From contig OX387184.1 in NCBI GenBank assembly GCA_947561395.2, forward strand, positions 44,630,766 to 44,694,765: a DNA stretch of 64,000 nucleotides. The letters are read 5' to 3'. Positions within the stretch are counted from its first letter, which is position 1. Every line of letters starts with the position of its first letter. The notes beneath the pieces are model-generated. The model was not told the origin of the DNA. It saw nothing but the letters and a program-made list of their open reading frames with translations, and ran no database searches. This stretch comes from Buxus sempervirens. Taxonomy: Eukaryota; Streptophyta; Magnoliopsida; Buxales; Buxaceae. Both the position numbers and the translations under genes were made by a program. Below are positions 30,331-41,153 of this stretch, piece by piece.

Positions 30331-31565
30331 ATTCCAAAGAGATTAACTTGCAATTCCTGATCTTGCACTAGGATTTTGACGTTTGAGCACTTTCTTTGAC
30401 ATATCAGAGTTCTACCATCAGCTAATTTTACTTCGAAAGGCTCACAATGTTCTATAGGCATTGTAAGTCTTTTTACAATATCTTCATCCAAAAAATTATT
30501 GGTGCTGCCTGTGTTGATCAAAACAGCCACAGATTGATGTTTGAGGAATCCATTCACCTTCATGGTTTGTGGGTTGGAGTAGCCGGCTAGGGCATGTACA
30601 GTGACCTCTACTGTATCTTCTTGGACATCAGATTCTTCATCTTCGGAATCTGATCTTGCGAGATCCACACATTGATCCTTTTGTTCAAGAACTAGTTCAA
30701 TCAGTAGCAATTGCCCTTGCTTACAACGATGTCCTCTATGCCACTTCTCTTCACAGTGCCAACAAAGTCCCTTGGCTGACCTTTCCTTGAGTTCTTCCTG
30801 TGTCAATCTAGTGGTTGTAGTTTTGTGACTTGGATTAGAAGAGGAGCTATTGCCATGTGGAACAGACTTGTTCACCATCTTGGTTATACGATGAATTTCT
30901 TCACCGAGCATTTCTTCTTGCATTCTAGCAAATGAGAACATAGCAACCATTGTTTGAGGTTGATATGCTTTAACTTCTCGTCGGATGTTTGATCGTAGGC
31001 CTTCAATAAATGTCCCAATTAGTTGCTTCTCAGACTAGTCACGAGTTCTATTGGAAAGACGTTCAAAACGACTCTGATACTGGCTTATTGTAGAGGTATG
31101 TCGAATCTTGGCCAATTCTCCATCTATATTCTCATTTGCTGATGGACCAAATCGAACAAGAGGTCCTTCTTTAAATTCTTCCCATGTGGGTATTCCATGA
31201 CATGCCTCTAACCAATCATACCATTGAATTGCTTCTCTGTCTAGGTTGATGGCAGCTACTTTAACTTTGGATACTTCTAGAGTCCGATAAAACCGAAAGA
31301 ATCGTTCCACTCATGATACCCAACCAGAAGGGTCTCCTTCATCCCAATGTGGAAAATCCATCTTCATTCGTGGGAATCCGTTTGCCAGATCTCCTCGAGA
31401 TGGTACTTCTCGATTGACAACCGATCCAGAGTCTTGCTCGCGAGTGCTAAGGGCTTGGTTGATAGAGTCATCGATGAACTATTTTAGTTGATCAAAGAAT
31501 TTTGAGTCGAGTTTTGACTCTAACAGAGCCTCCTTTTGCAGTCGATGGTTGCTACTGGAAGCCAT
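30324..31565 (-). pseudogene. Reina-like gag and protease
   Basis: Start ATG at 31563-31565 (MASSSNHRLQ). The gag domain contains FPRMKMDFPHWDEGDPSGW and IQWYDWLEACHGIPTWEEF. The zinc knuckle CWHCEEKWHRGHRC is near 30725-30766. The protease reads VLINTGSTNNFLD (about 30495-30535); the usual catalytic DTGS is NTGS here, so the active Asp is lost. Stops: TAG near 31482, TGA at 31311-31313, TAG near 31035. After QELQVNL the sequence jumps to LWNFVKLVMKF, missing the DVVLGTPWL region normally found before RT. Confidence 0.85.
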
Positions 31566-31630
31566 TGTATTTTCGTTCAAATCTGAAGTGACCAGAACTT
31601 TCTTTTGATTGCGTGTGATGGGCATAAGAA

Positions 31631-31650
31631 TGGTGTTGGCTCTGATACCA
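31631..31650 (-). other. Primer binding site, tRNA-iMet type
   Basis: The minus strand reads TGGTATCAGAGC at the start of this segment, two bases from the 5' LTR end at 31653. This is the standard plant initiator-Met tRNA primer site. Confidence 0.9.
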
Positions 31651-31652
31651 AA

Positions 31653-31949
31653 TGATAAGAACCCACTGTTCTAATCAAAGTGAAAGCAGAAAATAAAAGA
31701 AAAATAGAGAAAAAAGTTGATCACTTCGAGGGTATCTGCCTCCAAGATTGCTTAACAGCAATTGTATTATTTCCCATGATTTGCCATACAGCATCTACAT
31801 GCTTTTACAGAGAGATTTATTTTAAGAAGATACTAATCAGGGAGTGATTCTAGGAGAGATTGGTGGAATCGGGAAGAGAGATTGAAGGAAGAGATTGGGG
31901 GAAAAAATAGGAAGAGATAGATTTCCTAATAAAGAGAGGTTTCCTAACA
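31653..31949 (-). repeat. 5' LTR of the Reina-like element
   Basis: 297 bp, same ends as the 3' LTR. Its TATA box has changed from CTATAAAAGC to CTGTAAAAGC (about 31801-31810), so the promoter copy that would drive the element is damaged. Confidence 0.9.
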
Positions 31950-32169
31950 CAGTAATATTCCAATTTGATCAAAAGGAATTAGGGTTGAAAAATTCAAAGA
32001 TTCATCCCTTATCGTGGTAGGAAGAATTATAAATATGTTGGAACAAGAAAGTGACTAGAGCCTAAGGACACATTGTTTGCAATATAGTCCTTGTTACATC
32101 ACCGTTTTCTCCCAGCTTATGACTATCATTTGATTGAACTTGCTAATATTACACCATTGTCCCATCTAA
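31950..32169. other. AT-rich spacer
   Basis: No feature recognised between the Reina-like LTR and the next LTR start. Confidence 0.5.
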
Positions 32170-32721
32170 TGAAGCTAGTGTAAGACCCTAAATTTTTCTT
32201 AATTACTTTATTTCATTGAATCTGGATTTAATTGGTGATTTATGATGATATTTAGGTGAAAAAAATATGGAGGAATAATTCACGTATTTTGATGGAAATT
32301 TGGATGGTCAAGATGCAAAGTAATTAAAGGTGGGCAACTTTAAAACCTTTTCTTTACTTTGATTGGTTTTACTATACAATTATTGTGTGCATGAAAGTAT
32401 GGAATCAAAGGTTAGTTTGTAAATAAGATTTTAAGTTTAAGGATAAATTCCCATTGGTCAGGTACATTTAGTTTGGTGGTGGAGCATGCACTAGATCATG
32501 TGCAATTAATATGGGATTTTATGTGCATGGGCGTGTGATTATGTTTGGAGAGAGAGTTTCTAAAAAGTCTTCTGGTTGCTTGGGACAGCTGGAAAAGAAG
32601 GGAGAAACCCTCACTTGTGCAGTACATTGCTTGGAATTTCATGGTTTGCTACTATGCTAAAGAGGACTTGATTTCTAGAAGTTGTACTTGGATTTTTTAA
32701 GAGGAAGAGGTAAGTAGCACC
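32170..32721 (+). repeat. 5' part of a Tekay-like LTR
   Basis: Starts TGTAAGACCCTAAATTTTTC, much like the start of LTR D (TGTAAAATCCCGAAATTTT). It ends with a leader-like GAGGTAAGTAGCACC, then is cut off by the LTR starting at 32722. The rest was not found. Confidence 0.45.
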
Positions 32722-33110
32722 TGTTACGAGCCTGGGTTTGTGAACGAGTTACTGGTTTGCTAGCAGATGAGGAAGCCCGATCGGTCTTCCTAAGCTTTCC
32801 TATATTGAATTAAATAAATGATAACAGAGGGTTATATGAGGACCCTGCACCTCCCACAAACTATTGAAGTTTGATTTAAAACTCAACTATCTTATTGACC
32901 ATCAACGTAATGCTTAAATAGAAATTACAAGGTAGAAGATGAGAACTTAAGATAAGGATTATGATTGCCAATGCTTATCCTATAGATAACACTTATTAAA
33001 GCTAACTCTAATCCTTTAAGAGGATAAGAGAATATCTACAAAAGAATATTTATAACAAACTATCCTATATGCATGGTTCGTTGAACACATTGCTTAAGTG
33101 GCATGTAACA
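32722..33110 (-). repeat. LTR of a second chromovirus
   Basis: 389 bp with ends TGTTACGAGCC and CATGTAACA. It lies directly downstream (minus strand) of a chromodomain reading frame and a purine tract CGAAGGATGGAGGAG, so it is the element's 3' LTR. Confidence 0.75.
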
Positions 33111-33665
33111 CTCCTCCATCCTTCGAAAGACCCTTGTCCTCAAGGGTAAAAGAGGGAAAACGATGCTGCACATCTTCCAAGTCTTGCCAAGTAGAGTCTG
33201 CAGGGGAACAATCCCTCAAATGGAAAAGAACTTCAGTTCGCCCAGCAATTGCCCTTTGATCCAAAATAGCTTGAGGTTCCCACGTGGAAGAATCCAAGTC
33301 AGGAAGGTTGACTTGTATTGGAGTTCCTTCACCTATCCATTTTTTAAGAAGTGAGACGTGAAACACGGAATGAACGGGGGAATCAGGTGGAAGAGCTAAG
33401 CGGTATGCAACGGGCCCTATTTTTTTTTGTAATCTGATAAGGACCATAGAACTTTGGAGCAAGCTTCACCTTCCTTCATTGATCCAATGATTGCTGCCTA
33501 TAAGGCTGAAGCCGTAAGAAGACCCATTCTCCAACTGAAAAATTCTTCTCTTGATGGGAACGGTCATAGAGTTGCTTCATGCGGTTTTGAGCAGTGAGCA
33601 ATTGATCAGATACATACTTGAGGAGCTGGTCACGATAGTAATTCGCCGTAGTCTGGTTTCTGTAG
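33111..33665 (-). pseudogene. Second chromovirus: integrase C-end and chromodomain fragment
   Basis: The minus strand gives [63 protein letters not shown] and a chromodomain-like end (QAILDQRAIAGRTEVLFHL). A frameshift lies near 33440. The sequence stops at about 33665, where copia sequence of opposite orientation begins, so the 5' nine-tenths of this element are missing. Confidence 0.8.
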
Positions 33666-33679
33666 TTGAATTAGCAAGA

Positions 33680-35716
33680 CTTGATTTTGACATTTTTTTA
33701 GTAGGGATTCCTATGTGATCAGTTCTAGGAATGTAATAGTTGCTGAAGGGTTTGTAAGTGATGGGTTATTCAGTTTGAATGATGTTTCTGACTTTAATTC
33801 AACACTATTCTTGACTACTTCCAACAGTGATATTATGTCAAAATCTTTATTATGGCATGTTGGACTAGGGCATATTGGCCAAGATAGATTAAACAGATTG
33901 GCTTGAGAAGGTCTTTTGGGAACTCTCGCCAAAATTAATCTACCTCTTTGTGAGTATTGTCTAGCTAGTAAGTCAAGAAGAAAACCTTTTGTCAAAGCCA
34001 TTAGAGCATCTGAACCATTAGAGTTAATCCATTCTGATGTATGTGGACCCATAAATGTCAAAACTCATTGTGGAGAATCCTATTTTATCACATTTATAGA
34101 TGACTGCATGCGATATGGTTATGTATTTTTTTTATCTCGCATAAGTCTGAAGCATTAGATTGCTTTAAACGATTTATGGCAGAGGTTGAAAATCAATTAG
34201 ATGGGCATATAAAGTGCCAAAGAACTGATAGAAGTTGCGAGTATTTATCTGTGCTTTTCCAAGAGTTCTGCGAGGAAAAAGGAATCCAGACAATTGACGA
34301 ATCTAGGAACTCCACAACAAAATGAGGTAGCAGAAAGAAGGAATAAGACTTTGATGGATATGGTTAGGTCTATGATGGCTTAAGCAAATCTTCCAATTTG
34401 TTTTTTGGGGAGTTGCTTTATTAACTGCAGCCTATGTCCTAAACCAAGTTCCTACAAAGTCGGTTCCTTATACTCCCTATGAATTGTGGACAGGAAGAAG
34501 GCCTAATCTTGATTATTTGAGGCCTTGGGGATCGTCAGCCTATGTTCATGTACCATCCCACCAGGTTGGGAAATTAGATAAAAAGAACTTTAAAGTGCAT
34601 CTTTGTTAAGTACTCTAAGCACTCTAAAGGCTATGTTTTTATACATGAACGAAGTGATGGAGGTTTGACAGAGATTGAGTCTAGGGATGTAGATTTCATA
34701 GAAAGTGACTTTCCAAGCAAGAAAAGATCTGATGATAGCTTTGAGCTCTATCAAATGGAAGAGTCCGGCCTTATCCCAGCAATTGTTCCAGAATATCGTA
34801 CAGAGACACTTATGGAGACTTATCCCAATGGGGATAGGATAACCCAAGTGTTGAGGACAGTAGGAGAGATTTACTACCGAATGGAGTTCCAAAATACAAA
34901 GGGAATCAGATATATCTAGCTTGAGGAAGAGTAAGCGAGGAAAGATTCCACGTCGTTGATTTGATATTGAGGGAGAATCTTTCATGATCGCTTAATTAGA
35001 AGATGATGAGCCCGATTCGTACCAAAAGGCTTTATCATCTCCTGCATCAAAATAATGGACTACTGCAATGCAAGATGAGATAGCTTCTATGAAAAAGAAT
35101 CAAGTCTAGGAACTCGTAGATCTTCCGCTAGGACATAAGGCTGTTGGGAATAAATGGGTTCTCAAAGTCAAACGTGAGGTAGATGGGGGCATCGATAAAT
35201 ATAAGGCCCGATTAGTAGCAAAACGTTATACTCAGAGATTGGGTATAGATTATGAAGAAACTTTCTCCCCAGTGGTAAGGTTTGTTTCTATTCGCCTAAT
35301 TATAGCTATAGTTGCCTGTTTAGATCTTGAACTTTTCCAGATGGATTTAAAAACGACATTTCTCAATGGAGATCTGGTCGAAGAAATCTATATGGATCAG
35401 CCTCCAGGCTTTGTAATGGAAATGCAAGAGCGCAAAGTGTACAAGTTCAAGCATTCCATTTACAGCCTTAAACAATCATCTAGACAATAGTATTTACGAT
35501 TTTATAGAGCCATAGTTGAGTACAGGTTCATGATAATCGAAGAAGACTATTGCGTGTATGTTAAATACAATGAGAAAAGTTTCTTGATTTTATCATTATA
35601 TATTGATGATATAATATTGAATAATAATGACATGGGGTTGATTGTCGCCACTAAAGAGTGGTTGTCTTCTACTTTTGAGATGAAAGACATGGGTGAAGCA
35701 AATTATATTCTGGGTG
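33680..35716 (+). pseudogene. Ty1/copia pol fragment (integrase to RT), interrupted
   Basis: Pre-integrase zinc part HVGLGHIGQDRLNRLA with CEYCLASKSRRKPF (33860-33990). Integrase core HSDVCGPINVKTHCGESYF and FIDDCMRYGYVFFLS (34030-34140). RT with DYEETFSPVVRF, FQMDLKTTFLNGDLVEEIYM (35250-35395) and YIDDIILNNND (35600-35635). Many stops and frameshifts, including TGA at the codon after RLA. It begins near 33680 without an LTR and is cut at 35716, mid-RT (EANYILG), by the Tat LTR. The remainder should lie past the window's right end. Confidence 0.85.
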
Positions 35717-37560
35717 TGTAGACACCCAAAATTGCATTACAAGATGAGAAAATAAAGAAAAATATTTAATTGGGATTTGAAACAGGTCAAAAAAGTGTAA
35801 AAATTGATCAGATTTATATTGCCCTCATTAAAAGTGCGGACTTGTCATGACCGCATTTGATCTATGGTCATTACATGATCGCATTCAAAATGCGGTCAAG
35901 GCACGACCGCAATTCAAATGCGGTCGCACTTAATTTTTGCGAATTTTCAAGTGCTCAATTTTTGAACCATATTTACTGCTCTTACCTATCTTTAGGGGTT
36001 TCGTCCTCCCCGTTTTATCCTCCGTTGGTTTTCAAATTTACCCCAACTCAAGTTTTAAAACTTAGTTGGAACATTCTAGAACCTTATTTTGGGCTACCCT
36101 TGTGACCACCCATGCCCTTGCTTTTGCTTATAAATATAGGGCCTCTCCTCAAGCAAATGGCTGAGAATTGAAGACTAGAAGAGCTCCAAGTGAAGAAGAG
36201 AACCCCTGCCTCTTTGCTTTCTCAAGTCCAAGTAAGCCTTTCTCCCCTTTTATTTTCTATTTTTAATTTCTAGGATTATTTTGATCTTCTCCCTTTCTGT
36301 AGAATAAGGCTTGTGTATGATTATAACCCTAAACCTAAATCCAAGTACCTCAAGTATCTTCTCTGGCCGTAAAATGTGAAGAGAGATCTAGGGGAAAGGA
36401 GGACAGGAATGGATCCGTAGGGCAGACCCCCATGTGTTGTAATCTTAGATATGTGTAGTTTTAATATTTTGTTTAGGTTGTGTGATTGTTTATTGATGAA
36501 ATATGGAGGAATATCATGAACATATGCTGTTTATAGCATTAGATCTTTTTTTCCTCCTAAAGTTTGGATTTTTCACATCCACCACATTGTTTTCTTCCTT
36601 TTGATTATTATTAGGCTAGGATCTTGGATCTACCATGATCAATACGGTAGATCTGAAATCAGAAGCCTTAAAGTAACCTCTAGGGTTTCATGAGGTGATT
36701 TTTGAGTTATTTTCAATTTTTGAGAGAAGACCCTATGGTCTAAACTCTCCCTTTTTGATGTTTTTCATCAACATGGGTGTATCTGGTTTAGATCTCTAAA
36801 TCAATGAGAAATCTGAACCAGATCTGTACCCTAGATTGTTCAGATACATTCTTCAATTTCATGAGGTGATTTTTGAGTTATTTTAATTTTTGAGAGAAGA
36901 CCCTATGGTCTAAACTCTCCTTTTTTGATGTTTTTCATCAACATAGGTGTATCTGGTTTAGATCTCTCAACCAATGAGAAATCTGGACCAGATCTGTACC
37001 CTAGATTGTTCAGGATTAATTCCTCAATATTTTGTTAAAAGATTTTTATTTTATTTTTATTATTCCAAGATTTCAAGGATTTAACTTAGAGTTAATTTTT
37101 GAAGTTTTTACTTTAGGTTTGTTTTCTTTATCTTGATTTTACTCAATCATGAAACCCAAGAAATGGTGTATTCATAGGATGGATCCAAAATTAATTGGAT
37201 CATTCATATGGAAAAAAACCATACATCTTTTATTCTTTGTTCTTTTACTTTTGATTTGATTTTTTTATTAGTAAGCCTTTCTTTTGAAAAACATGAACAA
37301 TACTTGGCAATCACCTTGTGTGGATGAATAGGGGTGCCTAACTCCTTCCCCTATTCATAACCTAATCTCTTTACCCATTTCTGGATTTTTTTTATTATTT
37401 TTAGTAGAGTTATTTTACTTTAATTTTCCCTTTTTTTATTTTATTTGATTATTTTGGTGTCCATTCACACCCTTAAAATTGAATGGTGGCGACTCCTTGA
37501 TTTTTATTGAGCCCGTGTGATGATTAGGAAGTCATTGAATTGATTTTTCTATGTCTCACA
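35717..37560 (+). repeat. 5' LTR of the Tat host element
   Basis: 1844 bp, TGTAGACACCC to ATGTCTCACA. TATA box TATAAATA at 36129-36136. A palindromic GACCGCA/TGCGGTC cluster lies upstream at about 35835-35930. Two near-identical segments (about 36690-36845 and 36865-37010, TTTTTGATGTTTTTCATC and following) form an internal direct repeat. A primer-site-like TGGCGACTCC occurs at 37487-37496, before the true site. Confidence 0.85.
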
Positions 37561-37562
37561 AC

Positions 37563-37579
37563 TGGCGACTCTACTGGGG
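37563..37579 (+). other. Primer binding site, tRNA-Arg type
   Basis: TGGCGACTCTACTGGGG, two bases after the LTR end. Ogre/Tat elements use a tRNA-Arg site of nearly this sequence. Confidence 0.85.
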
Positions 37580-38874
37580 GCATAGTGGATTTGAGCCTTG
37601 ATTTGTGTATTTGTTCATGTTTTGTTTTTATTTAGATTGCTTGCTGTTTTGTGTTATTGAGCATGTTTGATGTGTTTTAAATCTGAATTATTGGTTAAAA
37701 ACTCATGGGGGTAGAAACATGTTTAAATCTGATTTATAGGATTGTTTCTAAAAACATGAGTAGGAGGGCTTGTTTTGCCAAATCATGCTCAATTGCTATA
37801 TTTTTATGATAGCATGTTTAAATATAGATTTTCAATGCCATGTTTTGATCATAATAGGATGAGCATGAAATCTAAATATTTGGTATATATTTTGAAATTT
37901 TCAGCATGTTCAAGCATGGTGGATTGCCTCTTTGTATAATATGATAGCATGTCCCTAGGCTTGTTTGATGTTTTGTATGGATATATGGTTAACATGAGCA
38001 TGTTTAGGTTAGGTTATTGCTTTGTTTACCTATGCTTATTTCAAATATGGTCTTTTCATTATACCTTGGTTTGTGAATAAAAATGTGCTTGGCTACGAAA
38101 AAGAGTGGCAAGGGGTTGCGACGTTGTGAATGTTTCCTTTTATTTCAAATGCACTTAAGCACTTTAAATGTTCTACACAGCCTACCCATTACCTATAGGA
38201 AGTTGAACCCGAATGTGTGTAAGTGAAAGTAAAAACATTCACCTTAGAATTTTGAGCTAATGATGTGATGACATTGTGGATCTTTGATTCTGGTCATCAC
38301 TAGGCTTGAGATTTAAGTTGACATTAAGCCAAAACCCAAAACCCCTACGCTTGAAGGTGGAGAAATACGTTTTTAGCTAAAGTAAACAATTACGATGGGG
38401 AAATGGGATTGTAATTGAGGGAAGGCCGATTGCATGGTTCACAAGGCCAAGGTATGCTATGAATGCCATATTTAAGGTAAACACAAGGTAATAAGGTGAT
38501 ATCATTTTTCTTAGAATTATCTTCATATCATGTCAAGTAAGTGCCATGGTGTCCATATGTTTGGGATGGAATTTTTCCCAATGAGTTTTGTATCCTAAGA
38601 TTGGGGTAGCCTATAGGAAAAGTTTTCTTAACTCTGCTCAGAAGTCATGATACCCAAAATCCATGTAGGAGGCAACCAAAAGTACAAAATCCATGAATAT
38701 GGTGTCTAATTTTGGAAGGAACATGTGCCCTCATGAGCATTCATGCATTTTTTTGTAAATATAGTGTCAAAATCCACTTTGGGATAGTTTAGAAGCCTTT
38801 CAATGGTGAACCCTATGTTTGGTTCAGCAATCAAAGTAATCAAATCGTTTGGAAAACAAAAACAATGAAAATCC

Positions 38875-39015
38875 GCCTGTAAACCGCATTTTATTTGCGG
38901 ACATGGCTTAACCGCATTTTATTTGCGGACATGGCCTGACCGCATTTTATTTACAGGCATAGCCTGACTGCATTGTAAATACGGTCACGGCTAGTCCGCA
39001 CTAGTTATGCGGTTT
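38875..39015 (+). repeat. Palindromic CCGCA/TGCGG repeat cluster in leader
   Basis: At least three units of CCGCATTTTATTTGCGGACA spaced by about 28 bases, then diverged units ending GTCCGCACTAGTTATGCGG. It matches the cluster in the LTR at 35835-35930 (shared TGCGGAC-TG-C-TGACCGCATTT). Confidence 0.8.
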
Positions 39016-39791
39016 ATGGACTCAATTGCATTTCTAGCAACTTTTGCAAGCAAACTTGGTTCCTTTAACCTCTTAAGTGATATAAACATATAACAAACAC
39101 TTCAATAAGAGTAAATAGCATCCAAATTCTTCTAAACTCACCCAAATCAAAGGGCTAAGCATGTTTAGGAAATTTTTACCTAATTTGAACATGTAACTTA
39201 ACTCAAGGAGTGGAAGTGATAAAGAAAAATGTGTTTGAATCAAAATACACTTCAATTGAACCTCAAACCATATCAATGTTGCAAAACATATTCTTGAAGT
39301 GCAATCTAATGGGGGAATGAGGAAATAAAATTTCAAATCATTTTAAATCTCCAAGGTTTGATAAGAATAATTCAATTTAAAAATCTGTTCTTGAATAAGA
39401 AATTTCCAAACAAAAAACTTCCAAAGGACTTTTTCTTAAAGAACAATGTGATTGTCAAACCATAGGTACTTTGAGAACCTTGGAATCTCAAATGGGACAC
39501 TTGGAAGCCATTAAATTCCAAGGAAATTTTTTTTTTTCAACTTCCTTAATGCAACTTGACCGTCTTTTTCAACTCAAAAGTTTTAAAGAAGGTTCAAAAA
39601 TATCATGGACCTCTGAAAGCTTTTGAATTTCAGATTTTCCTCAAAATTTCCATGGGCCTGTGAAAGCCTTTGAATTTTAGATTTTTAACTTCATAGGCCC
39701 TTGGAAGCCTAAACAATTCCATTTAACCCTTCATAGGCTCCTAAAAGCCTGTGCAATTTCAAGAGGTTTTGGAAGCCTTAATTCCAATTTA

Positions 39792-40440
39792 TATCTTGTG
39801 GGACATGTTGGAAGCCCTAGAATATTCCAAGAACTCTTTGGATGGTCTTTTTCATACCAACCAATTCATAAGCCCTTGGAAGCTTGAGTAATTCCAAGAC
39901 ACTCTGTGATTTGTCTAAAAGCTTTTATTTTAGGCATTTCATATCTTGTGGGACATGTTGGAAGCCCTAAAATATTCCAACAAGCTCTTTGGATGGTCTT
40001 TTTCGTACCAACCAATTCATAAGCCCTTGGAAGCTAGAGTAATTCCAAGATACTTCGTGATTTGTCTAAAAGCTGTTATTTTAGGGATTTCATATCATGC
40101 GGGACATGTTGGAAGCACTAGAATATTTCAAGAACTCTTTGGATGGTCTTTTTCATACCAACCAATTCATAAGCCTTTGGAAGCTTGAGTAATTCCAAGA
40201 CACTCTGTGATTTGTCTAAAAGCTTTTATTTTAGGCATTTCATATCTTGTGGAACATTTTGGAAGCCCTAAAATATTCCAATAAACTCTTTGGATGGTCT
40301 TTTTTGTACCAACCAATTCATAAGCCCTTGGAAGCTTGAGTAATTCCAAGACACTCTGTGAGTTGTCTAGAAACTTTCATTTTAGACAATTTATATCCTG
40401 TGGGACATGTTGGAAGCCCGAAAATATTCCAACAATTCTT
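39792..40440 (+). repeat. 150-bp tandem array, about 4.3 copies
   Basis: The phrase TATCTTGTGGGACATGTTGG starts copies at 39792, 39942, 40093, 40243 and 40393 (spacing 150-151). It lies in the leader 190 bases before gag. Confidence 0.92.
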
Positions 40441-40631
40441 CTAAATCAAAAAAATTAAAAAAAATTAAAAAAAAAAATCCAAACTCATGTTCACCTAACT
40501 TGCATACATGCATTCATAGGTATGTAAATAAGATATAAATTGGTGCTGATATATTTCTTTATTTTTTTCCTTCTCCAAGTATCAGTATACTTGCAACCAT
40601 TGCTCCTGTGACCAGATCAAGAGCTTGCACA

Positions 40632-41153
40632 ATGAATCCCATTGAGAATCAAGCCAATGTTCATGCTCAAGACTTTGCTTAGCTGCAAGAGCAAGTAGTA
40701 GGGATCGCCCAAATGCTGGAAAACTTATTGGCAGCTCAGGCCCAGCAAGCCCAAGCCTAGAATCAAGCCTCCACTTCCCACCAAGCACCTCCACCTCAAA
40801 CCAACATTCCACCTCCAGTTCAACCTATCCTTGAACCCATTTATGAACCTGTCCCTGAACCTATATTGATCAGGAAGGATAGTGTTGAATCAGAAAAAGA
40901 AAAGGAAAAGGAAAGAATAAGGGAAGAGATGGAAAGGAAGTTCTTACACAGGCTGGAGATGATTCAGGAGGAACTTAGAGAATTGAAGGGGGTGAACAGT
41001 TATGGAGGCACAAACTTTGAAGACCTGTGCCTATACCCGGATGTTTGCCTACCAGCCAAATTCAAGTGCCCAAACCTTGACAAGTATGATGGCACTGGCT
41101 GCCCTATGAGCCATTTGAAGCTCTATTGTGGGGCCCTATGCCAATTTGCCCGG
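40632..41153 (+). pseudogene. Tat gag, part 1
   Basis: ATG at 40632-40634 (MNPIENQANVHAQDFA). A Gln-rich start and a Pro-rich stretch are followed by a charged coiled-coil-like helix (KEKEKERIREEMERKFLHRL). Then comes the Tat gag signature KFKCPNLDKYDGTGCPMSHL, YCGALCQFAR. Two TAG stops sit at expected Gln positions (near 40679 and 40757). LTR A cuts it at codon CGG. Confidence 0.85.

Larger units (their letters stand above)
27002..31949 (-). mobile_element. Ty3/gypsy chromovirus, Reina-like, near complete, inactive
   Basis: A 4.95-kb element on the minus strand, bounded by two 297-bp LTRs (27002-27298 and 31653-31949) with TG/CA ends. By hand the LTRs differ at about 15 sites (about 95% identity). 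Order on the minus strand is primer site, gag with zinc knuckle, protease, RT, RNase H, integrase, chromodomain and polypurine tract. Short LTRs, small size, iMet primer site and a C-terminal chromodomain fit the Reina branch. Many in-frame stops, at least one frameshift in integrase, another near the end of the chromodomain, and a deletion between protease and RT make it dead. The flanks (CAAAG left, CAGTA right) give no target duplication. Confidence 0.9.
37580..40631 (+). other. Long untranslated leader of the Tat element
   Basis: Three kilobases with no coding frame I can support. It contains a block of ACCGCATTTTATTTGCGG units (38875-39015), diverged short repeats of GGAAGCC-containing sentences (39480-39790) and the 150-bp tandem array (39792-40440). 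Confidence 0.7.
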
